A DNA stretch of 64,000 bases from Sporopachydermia quercuum. Taxonomy: Eukaryota > Ascomycota > Sporopachydermiomycetes > Sporopachydermiales > Sporopachydermiaceae. The stretch lies in contig BCGN01000008.1 of assembly GCA_001599295.1 (NCBI GenBank), positions 186,001 through 250,000 on the forward strand, written 5' to 3'. Of the stretch, positions 22,525-33,444 are shown one piece after another (within the stretch, counting starts at the first letter, position 1; the number at the start of each line of letters is the position of its first letter). A program made the translations under genes and the position numbers. The notes beneath the pieces were generated by a model. The model was not told where the DNA came from and ran no database searches. It was given only the letters and a program-made list of their open reading frames with translations.

Positions 22525-25500
22525 ATGGCGGCAGAGATCTCACAGAACACAGGTTCATTGCCTGGTGATTTATCGTCATCAATGGAAGATATAATAAATG
22601 CTTTACAGCAACTGAACGTTTCAAACGAGCGTGGAAAAGAAAATCAAAAACAGAAGTCAAAAGATGAGTTGATTCAGAAATATCTTACCCCAAAAAATAC
22701 ATTAGACTGGAAGATTCTAGATTTAATTCAAGAGTAAGTACTAATTGATGAGTTAGTAGTGTTGATAGTGTTCATTGTGTTATATGTACGATTTCCATAT
22801 TATCCTACTTTTGTTTTCTTTTTATTTTCATAAACGATCTTGCTTTTAATCTAACAAACGAACAGTATTCCAAAGATTGAATTGAACCAGTATCAAGATC
22901 AATTACTGGAAATTCCAAACAGTATCTCTAGATTCATTTTCAAACCACGTTGGAAAGGTATTGATGGAGAAGTAATAGGATTTGACGAAGTAGCAAGCCA
23001 TGATCAAACTAATGAGGAAACAGGTACTAATTCATACTCGTTAAAACGACAAATGGGACCTAAATCAGATGAAATAAAAGGAAGCACTTCTCAATTGCCT
23101 TTTCAGCCTGGTGGAATTTCTATGGATGCTAGAACTTTAGCTAATAAGATTCTATTAATGCATAGAGATGCTGATGGTCTATTTGACATTCCTCCATCCT
23201 TAAGTAGAGGACTAAAACCCCAAGCGAAGTTAGAAACTTCTGATGGGATTCATCAATTAGAAGAAGAGAATGATGATGAGAATGACAGTAAAATAGCAGA
23301 GAACACCTCGGATGAAGGCGAAGCCTTAGATGAGATAAATTACGGAGATATTGATATCAGCAGTAATAACAACAAATACGATAATAATGATTTCTATTCC
23401 AAATCTATTGATGAAATATTACCAATTGACCTCAGTTTTGGGCGTGTTTTACCGTCAAATACCGCTACAACTACTAGACATAAAGAATGGGCTCATATGG
23501 TTGATCTAAATCATCGAATTGATAATTTTGATGAATTGGTTCCTAACAAAGCTAGAGAATGGCCGTTTGAACTGGATACGTTTCAGAAAGAAGCTGTGTA
23601 TCATTTAGAACAAGGAGACTCAGTTTTTGTGGCTGCTCATACTTCTGCAGGTAAAACAGTAGTAGCTGAGTATGCTATTGCTATGGCAAATAGAAATATG
23701 ACTAAAGCTATCTACACATCACCTATTAAAGCATTAAGCAATCAGAAGTTCCGTGATTTCAAGGAGAACTTTAAAGAAATAGACGTTGGTTTAATCACAG
23801 GAGATGTTCAGATAAATCCAGAAGCCAATTGTTTGATCATGACAACAGAAATTCTCAGAAGTATGCTTTACCGAGGTGCTGACATCATCCGAGATGTAGA
23901 ATTTGTTATCTTTGACGAAGTCCATTATGTTAATGATGTCGATAGAGGTGTTGTATGGGAAGAAGTTATTATCATGTTGCCAAGTCACGTGAAATTTATT
24001 ATGCTTTCGGCAACTGTACCGAACACGTTTGAATTTGCCGACTGGATAGGTCGAACTAAGCATAAGAATGTTTACGTAATCAATACACCAAAGAGGCCGG
24101 TACCCTTGGAGTATTTTATATGGACTAAAATGGATATGATAAAAGTTGTCGATGCGGAACGAAATTTCCTCGAATCAGCGTTCCGGAAACATGAAGTTAC
24201 ATTGAAACCGGAATTAGATAAAACAAGTTCCACCCAAGGGAAAGGGGGAAACAATTCCCGAGGAGGACGAGGCGGTAGTAATTCCAGAGGAAATCCCGGA
24301 AACAATAGGGGTCGAGGGAATTCCGGAAATAATAGAGGTAGAGGAGGAGCATCAGCTACTGGAACACCAGCTAGAAAGATTTTCAATCGTGATGGACCTA
24401 ATAAAAGTACTTGGGGAAGTCTTATTGCTAAATTGAAGAAGAAAGAACTTCTTCCTGTGGTGATCTTTGTTTTCTCCCAGAAAAGATGCGGAGAATATGC
24501 TAAATCGGTGGAAAGTGTTGATCTGAGTAGTCAGAAGGAGAAATCTCAAATTCACAGGTTTATTGATAAATCTGTATCAAGACTCAAGCTGGAAGACCGA
24601 GATTTACCTCAAATTATTGCTATTCGTGAAATGCTAGGCAGAGGTATTGCTGTGCATCATGGAGGCTTGTTGCCTATTGTAAAAGAATGTATCGAGATTT
24701 TATTTGCTAAAGGTTTAGTGAAAGTTTTATTTGCTACGGAAACATTTGCTATGGGTTTGAATTTACCTACAAGAACTGTTGTTTTCTCCGAAATTCGAAA
24801 GCACGATGGAAGAGGTTTCCGTTATTTGCTTCCTGGTGAGTTTACCCAAATGGCTGGAAGAGCGGGCAGAAGAGGTTTGGATAAAACTGGTACTGTCATC
24901 ATTATGTCGTACAACGAGCCTTTATCGAAATCAAAATTCAAAGAGGTGGCTTTGGGAACTCCAACAAAGCTTCAAAGTCAATTCCGTTTGACCTATAACA
25001 TGATTTTGAACCTACTGCGTATTGAAGCCCTGAGAGTAGAGGAAATGATCAAACGGTCATTCAGTGAGAATTCTACTCAAGTACTATTGCCAGAGTATCA
25101 AGATAAAGTAGCTAAGCTCGAGCAAGAACTTGATAGTCTGGCTGGCATTGATTGTAAGTTATGTGGTGATGGTACAATGGATTCATTCATCTCTAAGCTG
25201 TATGAGTATGAATCATTATATGCAGAGTTCATTGGCTCGTTTGGTCATCAATATAAAAAGCTTGGTTTGAACGTCGGAAGATTAGTAGTAGTACGATATA
25301 AAGGGATTGTGAGATACGCCCTGGTAGGTGCCTATGTGTCTTCTACTCATATTCCATTATATTTACTACCTCTTCTTTCAGGTTCAAATAGTGATCATGG
25401 CAAATTTCCCTTTTATCCAAACAAGAGTTTGTTGAAACAACTGGATCCTGTTCAGCTTGATGTTAAAAACTATGAGAATTTGAAGTTTGTCAAAATAACC

Positions 25501-26442
25501 AAGAATGAGCTTTTGAGAATCACTTCTATTGTTTTCCGAGGTAGTTTCTCTAAGATTGCTAGCAAGGATCCTGAAACGTTGAAACTGCTTGAAGTATTTA
25601 TGAAACGTATTCATCGACATAGAAATGATTTACCAATGCTAGACGTGCTGAAAATTGTTAAGACGATCTCTGAACAAGAAATGGCAGGTAAGATAGCTGA
25701 ACTGAATAAGGAAATTGATTCATATGAAGTCTTCAAATGCCCTAAGCTTATTGAACATTTATCACAAGCGAATGATGCTTATTCCAAACGGAAGCAATTA
25801 AAAGAGCTCAAGAGTTTTGTTTCAGAGGACAATTTGGATTTATTGCCTGATTATGTGCAAAGGTTGAAAGTATTAGAAGACTTAGGGTTTGTAGATAACA
25901 GGTTGAATGTCGTACTGAAAGGAAGAGTAGCATGTGAGATTAATTCTGGTTTTGAGTTGGCAATTACCGAATTGCTACTGGACAATTTTCTAGGTGACTA
26001 TGAACCAGAAGAGATTGTTGCTTTGTTGTCATGCTTCGTGTATGATAAGAAATCTGGAGAGCAAGAGATAACGTTAGCAACACCACGTCTTGAAGCAGGA
26101 CAGAAAAGAATTGAGGAAATTGTAAACAAGCTGAACTTAACGTATGAAAAATATCAAATAGTGCTGACCCAAGATGAGTCTGAGTTTCTCGAACGGAATA
26201 GATTCGGGTTGGTCAATGTTGTGTATAGTTGGGCCCACGGGCGAACCTTCAATGACATCATGATGGTTAGCCATGAATCTGAAGGTACTATTGTGAGGGT
26301 AATTACCAGGTTAGATGAGATCTGTCGAGAGGTTCGTAATGCCGCTTTAATCGTTGGAGATTATGTTTTGCATAATAAGATGGTTGAAGCTCAAGAGAAG
26401 ATCAAACGTGATGTTGTGTTCTGTGCTAGCTTATACTTGTAA
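22525..26442 (+). CDS. SKI2: Ski2 RNA helicase of the cytoplasmic exosome cofactor, two exons
   Basis: Ski2-like DExH helicase that feeds mRNA to the cytoplasmic exosome as part of the Ski complex. Exons are 22525-22733 and 22866-26442, giving 1261 residues (S. cerevisiae 1287). The donor is GTAAGT and the acceptor follows CTAAC; the join reads LDLIQDIPKIELNQYQDQ. Motifs: AHTSAGKT at about 326, DEVHYVND near 421, SATVPN, and QMAGRAGRRG near 731. A glycine/asparagine/arginine-rich insert (RGG- and NNRGRG-type repeats, about 530-568) lies between the two RecA domains. The long C-terminal half holds the arch-like insert and the helical bundle. Without splicing, exon 1 runs into TAA straight after the donor. 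Confidence 0.94.
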
Positions 26443-26820
26443 TAATGTGATAAAATAAGATCATCAAAATGAGATTGAAGCATTTTAGTAAAGTAACTGT
26501 CATAAATTTAATAGTTAATGATATAAACATAAAAAAATATATACAAGTCAATCAGTTATTCAGTCTGTATAATGGTTTCCGATTTCTGAGAATAACGGAA
26601 ATAATGGGAATTATATGCGAGCTCCGGAAATCTTGTGTGTTTATCAGGTGTCACTATGTATGTTCATCGTTTCCGCTCTTACCATCACTTTCTTTTGTTC
26701 ATTAAATCATCCAAAGCGCTCATCCTCATTATATCAAATGCTCATCATCCATAATTTGAAGTACTTTTTGGAGAGTTACATTTTTGGAATCTATTATAAA
26801 GAGCTGAACACAATTTCGCA
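26443..26820. other. Intergenic region before the small membrane-protein gene
   Basis: About 0.38 kb. Short plus frames at 26469-26824 look like chance. The stretch holds ACGGAAAT at 26595-26602 and CCGGAAAT at 26624-26631, probably promoter elements of the gene at 26821. Confidence 0.45.
26624..26631 (+). promoter_or_regulatory. CCGGAAAT motif upstream of the small membrane-protein gene
   Basis: Exact octamer about 190 bp before the start codon at 26821, with a near copy (ACGGAAAT) 29 bp upstream of it. The same motif recurs before ATG14 and SYO1. Confidence 0.3.
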
Positions 26821-27302
26821 ATGAGTTTTATGGGCCGCTGGTTTGTACCAATTCTAGCTGTGGGCTGGAGTGTCTATGCAGGTATGTTACACTGAAAGAT
26901 TCTATTGATATGATGACATTGACATCTCTATTGCTATTGTTGATCCAGGAGTCAGTTCTAACAACTGAATGAATAAATTAGGCATCAACTTTTTCAGACC
27001 TATAATTTTGTATGTTTTCTATGGTTCGGTTGTTCAATGAACCGTGAGTAATCACCAAGTTGAATCTGTAGTTCTAACTAGGATTAAGGGAGGACTTAGC
27101 AAAGAACGGAAAGCTTAAGCCTCAGTTTGAAGGAGAATATCTTGCCGTACATAAAAAGGAAGAAGAGAGATTACAGCAAGAAAAAGCTTTTTTCGATCTG
27201 TTCAAGAAACCTGATACGGGCGATTCGGTCTCCAATAGTGCTGCTCATAGTGCTGACGCTAGTACCACTGTCCAGGAATCTGACCCTCCGTCAAAGAACT
27301 AA
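26821..27302 (+). CDS. Small single-pass membrane protein, two exons, unknown family
   Basis: Not recognised. Exons 26821-26881 and 27082-27302 give a 93-residue protein. The intron has a GTATGT donor and ends TTCTAACTAG. The protein starts MSFMGRWFVPILAVGWSVYAG, a hydrophobic segment at about residues 7-20 that could be a membrane span. A basic, charged helix follows (REDLAKNGKLKPQFEGEYLA, then KKEEERLQQEKAFFDLF), and the C-terminus is Ser/Ala/Asp-rich and disordered. This layout is like many small mitochondrial inner-membrane subunits or assembly factors, but I could not match it to a named one. Codon frame and splice signals make a real gene likely. A conserved-looking promoter motif lies upstream. 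Confidence 0.7.
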
Positions 27303-27712
27303 CAATGATAATAACGACAAATCCACAATGAGTCCGGTACCATAAATATTACTACAATAAGGCCAAACTATTAATATTAAACTAACTGATTCAAATTTTG
27401 TATATACTTATACCGCTCTCATTTAGATGGGAAAGTATCATTTCTCTCATATTGTCGCATTATCTCCGCTATTGCCAACTCCGGAAATAATGTTCTTACA
27501 CATCATCCGAACCATATCGTCTCCGAAATTTCTCTCCTACTATAAAATTTTTTATCCTATTAGCATATCATCAATTCTCCTCCATCTTACAAGTACTTCG
27601 CTTTCACTTCAAATCTCCTATATATTTTGCCCTATTGACTCGCAATTTTTAGCTTACGTTGTATTGACTAACTGATAATCAATTCAATTCAAATCAGCTT
27701 ACTTTCATTACA
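27303..27712. other. Intergenic region upstream of SYO1
   Basis: About 0.41 kb between two plus-strand genes. A short plus frame (27427-27675) is hydrophobic and probably chance. It holds CCGGAAAT at 27481-27488 and CCGAAAT at 27523-27529. Confidence 0.5.
27481..27488 (+). promoter_or_regulatory. CCGGAAAT motif upstream of SYO1
   Basis: Exact octamer about 225 bp before the SYO1 start, with a CCGAAAT 42 bp downstream of it. Possible binding site of an unidentified factor. Confidence 0.3.
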
Positions 27713-29785
27713 ATGGCCAAGACAAAGAAAAGGTCCAAGAGGGACAATAGAAATAAGGTCCTGTCGAGGCCAAAAAATCAATCGAATAAAAATGATTCAG
27801 TAAAAGAGGAAAAAGTGAGAAATTCGAAAATCAAACCTTTGATTGAAAAATTGTCTTCTCCTGTTCCAAATGATAGATCAATTGCTGTATCTGCTGTATC
27901 TTCAATGTGTGATGATGCATATCTCAGGAGCTTACTACTGAAAGAGAGGATAGTGAAAATAGTGCTAGAACAACTGATAACAGACGCGAGCTTTGAAGTC
28001 GTGGTTGAGAGTTACGGTTTATTAAGAAATCTATGCTCAGAAGAAGGCTATGATGTTTGCATGTTTTTATTTCGTAATGGTATATTCACTGCCATAGCTG
28101 ATGGTATTAGTAAGTGTGAAGCAGGATTCAAAGTTTTGACTAAGGACTCTAAAGCTGTTGAAAAGACACTTCTGTTTGACTTTTCTGAGAATTTAATCTC
28201 ATTAATAACAATCTTGGGAAACAATATAGACGAGGCGTTTGATTATATTACTTCGGGTTTCCCCAAATTACCAGAATTCATTTCATTGATCTTCCAGAGT
28301 GCTGTTGATAAAGACGGTGAGCAATCAACTCTTCCTTCAACTCAGCTCATAAACCAAAGTTTAGAATGCGTTTTCATTTTCTCAGAAAGCTATGAATTTA
28401 TCGAAAAGCTTGCTTATTTCAATATAACTGTTGAATCTTTGAAACAATCTGGTTTATTTGCTAAGTATGCGTCAGTTTTAACTACAGTGTATGGATATGG
28501 TATAGAGTATCAGTTTATTGCTACAGAAGCTATTTCCAAGAAGGTTTCAATCGATGGTAATGAAAAAGAAATTGCAGTAATTCTTGGGGGTCTCCTGAAA
28601 GCAATCTCAGAATTAAACGTTGCTGAAGCCATAGAAAAAACTAAGATGGCTGGTACAGCTGCTGGAGCTACAGGAACTGCTGTTAGTACTATAGAAGCAA
28701 TCGTTGATTCCAGAACCAAAGAAGAAGCTAAAATAGAACAACAAGAACGAGAAAAGCTTCGCGCGATTGACGTGGCATTAGATATTATTACCGGGGCGCT
28801 ACGTTCAATCGCTGTTAGTTCTAATGATATCTTCAAGCCAGATGAGATAGCAGATGATGTAGAGGAGGACAATGAAAGTGAGATCACTGAGGACATTGAA
28901 ATGGACATTATAAATGATGATGGGGAGAATAATGATAATAGCAATAGCAACGATGCAGCTACCAAACTATCCAATAATCTTTCAACGACTCTATCAACTA
29001 TTATTTATCCTGGTCTAACAAGTTTACTTCAATTTGACGAAATACGGAACAAAGCATTAATAACACTAAACAATCTTATTTGGCTTGTCACTGGCTCAAA
29101 TATTATCACCGATGAATGGAAATTTCTTTTACAATCGTTATGGAAACAGTGCGAAGAAACATCAATCGATTTGCATAATGATAAAGAGCTTACAGCAAAT
29201 AAGTTTGAAACTGTGTACTCAATTTTAGGTATTGAATGGGGTTTGATAAAATGTTTAGATGTGAAGGTACCTTCAGAAAAATGCATTTCAATGATAAACA
29301 GTTGTCGAACAATTTTCTCTTTGTTTAACCGTAGCGAGATAAAGAATACTAATGATCGTACTAGTAATGAAATTCAAGAGCTTCCAATCACTGATGAGGA
29401 GAAAATTGAGTTTATTACGAGAAACATTGGAATTCTCAGCTTTGTCTGTTTAAAGGATGACTCAAATATTGATGTCGTGAAAGCAGTTACCGAATTCCTG
29501 TTCAGTTTATTACCAACTGAAAGTAATAATACCAGTTCAGTTGTTCCTGAGTTATTGGTTGAAAGTTTGAATAGTTTATTTGATATTTATGGTGATAAGG
29601 CATATAAATACGACAAGGAGTTGTTTGTTGATGGAGAATTATTACAGGTCTTGCAAAAGTCGCTTCCTAATGTTAAAGCTGTTGTCAAGAAGATTGATAG
29701 GAAGAAAAATTGGGGTTTGAAGGAAAGAGCTACAGAGAGTTTAACTAATCTTACTAGATTTATTAGTTATAAGCAAAGGGAGTAG
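27713..29785 (+). CDS. SYO1: symportin Syo1, nuclear import chaperone of ribosomal proteins L5 and L11
   Basis: Syo1 carries Rpl5 and Rpl11 together into the nucleus for 5S RNP assembly. The 690-residue protein has the family N-terminus: a basic stretch (MAKTKKRSKRDNRNK) then KIKPLIEKLSSPVPNDRSIA, then VVVESYGLLRNLCSEEGYDV, followed by ARM/HEAT-type helical repeats. An acidic loop at about 380-410 (DDVEEDNESEITEDIEMD) interrupts the repeats, as in known Syo1, where it contacts cargo. The C-terminal GLKERATESLTNLTRFI fits the last repeat. It is slightly longer than the S. cerevisiae protein. The order SYO1-UBC9-PEX19 and its orientations match S. cerevisiae YDL063C, YDL064W and YDL065C. Confidence 0.9.
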   Translation: MAKTKKRSKRDNRNKVLSRPKNQSNKNDSVKEEKVRNSKIKPLIEKLSSPVPNDRSIAVSAVSSMCDDAYLRSLLLKERIVKIVLEQLITDASFEVVVESYGLLRNLCSEEGYDVCMFLFRNGIFTAIADGISKCEAGFKVLTKDSKAVEKTLLFDFSENLISLITILGNNIDEAFDYITSGFPKLPEFISLIFQSAVDKDGEQSTLPSTQLINQSLECVFIFSESYEFIEKLAYFNITVESLKQSGLFAKYASVLTTVYGYGIEYQFIATEAISKKVSIDGNEKEIAVILGGLLKAISELNVAEAIEKTKMAGTAAGATGTAVSTIEAIVDSRTKEEAKIEQQEREKLRAIDVALDIITGALRSIAVSSNDIFKPDEIADDVEEDNESEITEDIEMDIINDDGENNDNSNSNDAATKLSNNLSTTLSTIIYPGLTSLLQFDEIRNKALITLNNLIWLVTGSNIITDEWKFLLQSLWKQCEETSIDLHNDKELTANKFETVYSILGIEWGLIKCLDVKVPSEKCISMINSCRTIFSLFNRSEIKNTNDRTSNEIQELPITDEEKIEFITRNIGILSFVCLKDDSNIDVVKAVTEFLFSLLPTESNNTSSVVPELLVESLNSLFDIYGDKAYKYDKELFVDGELLQVLQKSLPNVKAVVKKIDRKKNWGLKERATESLTNLTRFISYKQRE

Positions 29786-30771
29786 AAGTGTGTGATCAGC
29801 TGCTGGAATCATCTGCAGGAATTAGAATCAGTAACTGGAAATAGTAGATCAACGTCGTAAGAGTTATGTGGTAGTAAAGAATATTTGAGTATTAGAGTGT
29901 ATTGTGAGAAAAGTAGACTATGAGGGAATAGTATTCATTATGCTGATATGTTCATGCTTATACATTATGAGTATGATATATAAACAAAAGCGATGACATA
30001 TAATTGGTCCTAGCTCATATCTTGTTAACTATTCAATCATATTATATAGCGAATTACTATTGACTGAGACCATGAGCAAATGAGTTTCTTAGTGAAAGAT
30101 ACTCAGGTGATGCCATGTTATTTGCTATGTAAAATTTATTTATTCATAATAACAAACCTGTGCACCACAGCAACAGTTCACTGTTGATGAGTTGTTCATG
30201 TACTAGTTGAAACGGAAGTAGTAATAACGAAAGCATTAAAAGGCAAAGGAGAAGAAAAACAAGGGAATACAAGCAGCAATCGAATAGAAGTAGACGACAA
30301 ATAATAATTGTTGGTTCATTTAGGCTTCTTACTGCCTATAGTATAATAGTTTTCTAGTTTCTTTCCCAAACAGCAAATGTTCCTCTATGATCATCTTTTT
30401 CTTCTTATGCTACGTCTTTAATTGACTTGATGCAAACCAACTCTGATATAACATTGCTTATTCTCATTTCTGCTACTCTCCATCTCTTCGGTCGTTTCTG
30501 TTAACTTCAAGGCAACATACTTTCCCTTTTTCTTGTTCTGCCCTGGTCGTATTCCTTCTTTGCTAACTATGCATGACGTTACCACTTGGACTAAGAACTT
30601 ACTTCACCCACGTTATATCATATCTCTTTTTCTCTCAGCTTAACTACATTACTAATACATTTCTACCACACATACTTGTCAAGCCGACACATTCTATTAA
30701 CAATACATTTATTCAAAATCTTCCTGTCCAACACATTTGAATCATCTATCAGTCTCCAGTACTCTTACATC
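29786..30771. other. Long convergent intergenic region SYO1/UBC9
   Basis: Nearly 1 kb between two converging stop codons, which is long for 3' ends alone. The right half is pyrimidine-rich on the plus strand. I see no ORF of note, no tRNA boxes and no snoRNA boxes that I trust. Confidence 0.45.
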
Positions 30772-31376
30772 TCAAGCGGAAGTGTACCTTCTACATTGCT
30801 CTTTAACCTTTCTTTCATACAAAGCAGTATCCGACTTGAAAGCCTTGAAAGCATCTACCTGAGCTGGGGAATCAGGATTTGGATCATTCAATAATTCTTG
30901 AATACCTAGTAAAAGCTGCTTTACAGTAATTGCTGGTTTCCAATCCTCATCTTCATTCAATATACTAAGACAAACAGTTCCACTAGGATAAATATTGGGG
31001 TGCCAGAACCCAGCAGGAAATTGACATTTTGGTGGTTTAGTAGGATATTCTTCTGGGAATCTAATGGTAATAGGATATGTGCCACCGTCCCATAAAGTGT
31101 TTGCTTTGCCAGGGATTCCTGCATTCCATGTCATGAGGTCTAAATTTCCTTGGGCATCTTTAGCGGGTTTGGCGAAAAATCCAAAAGGATGATCCTTACG
31201 CCATTGTTTTCTATTTTTGTAAATCATGTTAGTAACAAGATAATCTTGAAAGTTGATACTTATAGCTCTGATGTGTTGTGAAGTGAGTTGGTAATGTATA
31301 CTTGATTGGATGATCAAAGGAAAGAAACAAGTACATACCTTTCTTCTTGCAGCCTGTTTTTGCACAGAGTCGACAT
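30772..31376 (-). CDS. UBC9: SUMO-conjugating enzyme Ubc9, two exons
   Basis: E2 enzyme that passes SUMO to target lysines in the nucleus. Exons are 31376-31339 (38 nt) and 31210-30772, giving 158 residues (S. cerevisiae 157). The donor is GTATGT, the branch TTACTAAC, and the acceptor AATAG; the join gives [20 protein letters not shown]. The catalytic cysteine is C93 in [18 protein letters not shown], with the HPN motif before it. An unspliced frame continues to 31425 but lacks the family N-terminus. S. cerevisiae UBC9 also has an intron near its 5' end, so this one may be ancestral. Leucines 4 and 9 are encoded by CTG, which argues for the standard code. Confidence 0.96.
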
Positions 31377-32285
31377 TTTGATGCAATTTCAATAGGAAAT
31401 ACTGACTGTTACTATGATATTTCATATGAATTTCTAATTTGATTATTCATGGATAATCAAAACAAATCATAATATATGACAAAGTTGAATAAGCTGATTT
31501 GAACGGATCTGTTGATGTTCAAAAAGGATATGGGGTCCAAATAGATGATTATGTAAGGATAAATCGTAGGTAGAGATTTGGTTCGATTTTAGTGATTATA
31601 TAATCATTTCATATATGGAATAGATGTGGATACTGGCGTTCTCACAATTACAGTAGCTAAAGCCCGTATGAATTTATACTATCAAAGGAAATAATAAAAA
31701 GACTCCTCTAATATCTCAAATTCTTTTTCAATTCTATTCATTATTTGACATTTGTTTTATCAACGCTTTCATTGTCTACCGTGAATCAACTTTCTCATTC
31801 TTAAAATCTCTCAATGTACCCTCTCAACCGAGGCGGTGAATCTTCAAAACCGGAAATTATACCCCACTCACTCCAATGTCATATGTCTCCTGACAATACT
31901 CCAAATCCGGGTAATACATTCTACTTAACCGCGGTGAAGTCAAGACATAAAGAAATGTTTTATTATTATGAGACCTCTGGATGGGACAGTAATAAATGTA
32001 GCATAAATAAACCCCAGTTATTGTAGCTACAGTATTGGCAAGTCTTTCAACCTAATGTTCTCATGAATTCAAAGTTTCCTATTTTCTTACTAGATTTAAG
32101 TATGGCAATTAGGCGAAGTAACAGGGAAGCATTTCAATCGTCTGTTGCAGAATAGGTACAATTGGCGCATGTCATTCTTCTCTATCACGAGCAAACAACT
32201 TTCATCAACTGGAATTGACACGGGCACAGAACACTTTTTATTCTACAAATTTTCCGTGTACGATATAAAATAAAAATCACTCACA
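31377..32285. other. UBC9/PEX19 divergent intergenic region
   Basis: About 0.9 kb with both promoters. A 70-codon ATG-started plus frame (31814-32026) is without family resemblance and probably chance, or at most an upstream ORF. CCGGAAAT occurs at 31850-31857. Confidence 0.5.
31850..31857 (+). promoter_or_regulatory. CCGGAAAT motif between UBC9 and PEX19
   Basis: Exact octamer in the shared promoter region, about 430 bp before PEX19 and 470 bp before UBC9. Fourth intergenic copy in this window. Confidence 0.25.
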
Positions 32286-33444
32286 ATGGGAGCAGCCTCA
32301 GATTTTGACGATTTAGACGACTTGGATGAGTATTTAGATGAGTTCAATGACATTCTAAGTAAACCACCAGGACATGGTATAACTGATTCCTCAGCTTATA
32401 TGAAAAGTGAAGATGAGTCTAAAGCAAGTGTAACACCTGCGGTTGGATACAATGCTGAAAATGGAACAGGAAACATAGAAGCTGAAAACGGAGATAAAAA
32501 TTTACAAGATCTTCAGATGAATAAAACTAAAGGGCAAGAAAATGATATTGAAAACGGAACAGGATTGGGGATAGATTTCGATACATTTGATCCCGATGAC
32601 ATGGATCCTGAAGATTTTGCTCAGCAAGTACAACAGGGAATGAAAGAACTATTCAAGGGGATGGATACGTCACCAGATGCTCAAAAACAGCTGGAAACTC
32701 TTTTACGTGAAGTTTCCGTATTAACAGGAACTTCAGAACCAGAGCCAAAAGGCGATTCCAATAAATCAGAAAAAATACCGGCTGGAAACTCGTCTTCTAG
32801 TTCAGGTGCCTCAGCAGGTTTGAACTCAGTTATATCTGATGCGTTGAACAGGATGAAAGAATCCGGCCAGAAAATTGACAATGAGATAGAAAATGAGACT
32901 TCCGATGACTTTTTGTCAGAGATGCTCCGTCAATTAAACCTATCTCAATCACCAAATGGTGAAAAGGGAGATTTCAATATCAATGATTTGTTTTCAGATA
33001 TGTTAGAGCAACTAAGCAGGAAAGATATATTATATGAACCAATAAAAGAACTAAGTGATAAGTTCCCTGCCTGGTTAAAGGAGCATAAAGCTGGTTTATC
33101 TGAGGATGATAGGGAACGTTATTTATTACAGCAGCAACTAGTCGATGAGATGGTTGCTAAATACGAAGAGAGAAATTATAGTGATGAGAGCAAAGAGCAT
33201 AGAACTTATATTTCAGAAAGGCTAGAAAAGGTATGTTATGTTGAGAAACATGGAAGCTTTATTCTGCAGATGGTTATTTGATGAGAATATAAATAATGAA
33301 ACTAACTGATTGATATAGATGCAAAATGCAGGTGCTCCTCCAGCTGATTTAGTAGGTGACTCTGGAATCCCTGGTTTAGATTTCAATGACAATAGTCTTC
33401 CCGATATCCCTGATAATCTTGATCAACAATGTGCTCAAACATGA
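32286..33444 (+). CDS. PEX19: peroxisomal membrane-protein import receptor Pex19, two exons
   Basis: Cytosolic and peroxisomal chaperone and import receptor for peroxisomal membrane proteins; it docks on Pex3. Exons are 32286-33230 (315 codons exactly) and 33319-33444, giving 356 residues (S. cerevisiae 342). The intron has a GTATGT donor and an ACTAAC branch. The N-terminus DFDDLDDLDEYLDEFNDIL is the Pex3-binding helix. A central helical domain follows (ELSDKFPAWLKEHKAGLSEDDRERY), and the second exon supplies GAPPADLVGDSGIPGLDF and the CaaX box CAQT (353-356) for farnesylation. Reading through the 88-nt intron would instead end the protein after 16 foreign residues without the CaaX box. UBC9 is the neighbour, as in S. 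cerevisiae. Confidence 0.94.

Noticed and set aside
31814-32026. 70-codon plus frame between UBC9 and PEX19
   Set aside because: No family resemblance and no splice or promoter context; at most an upstream ORF of PEX19.
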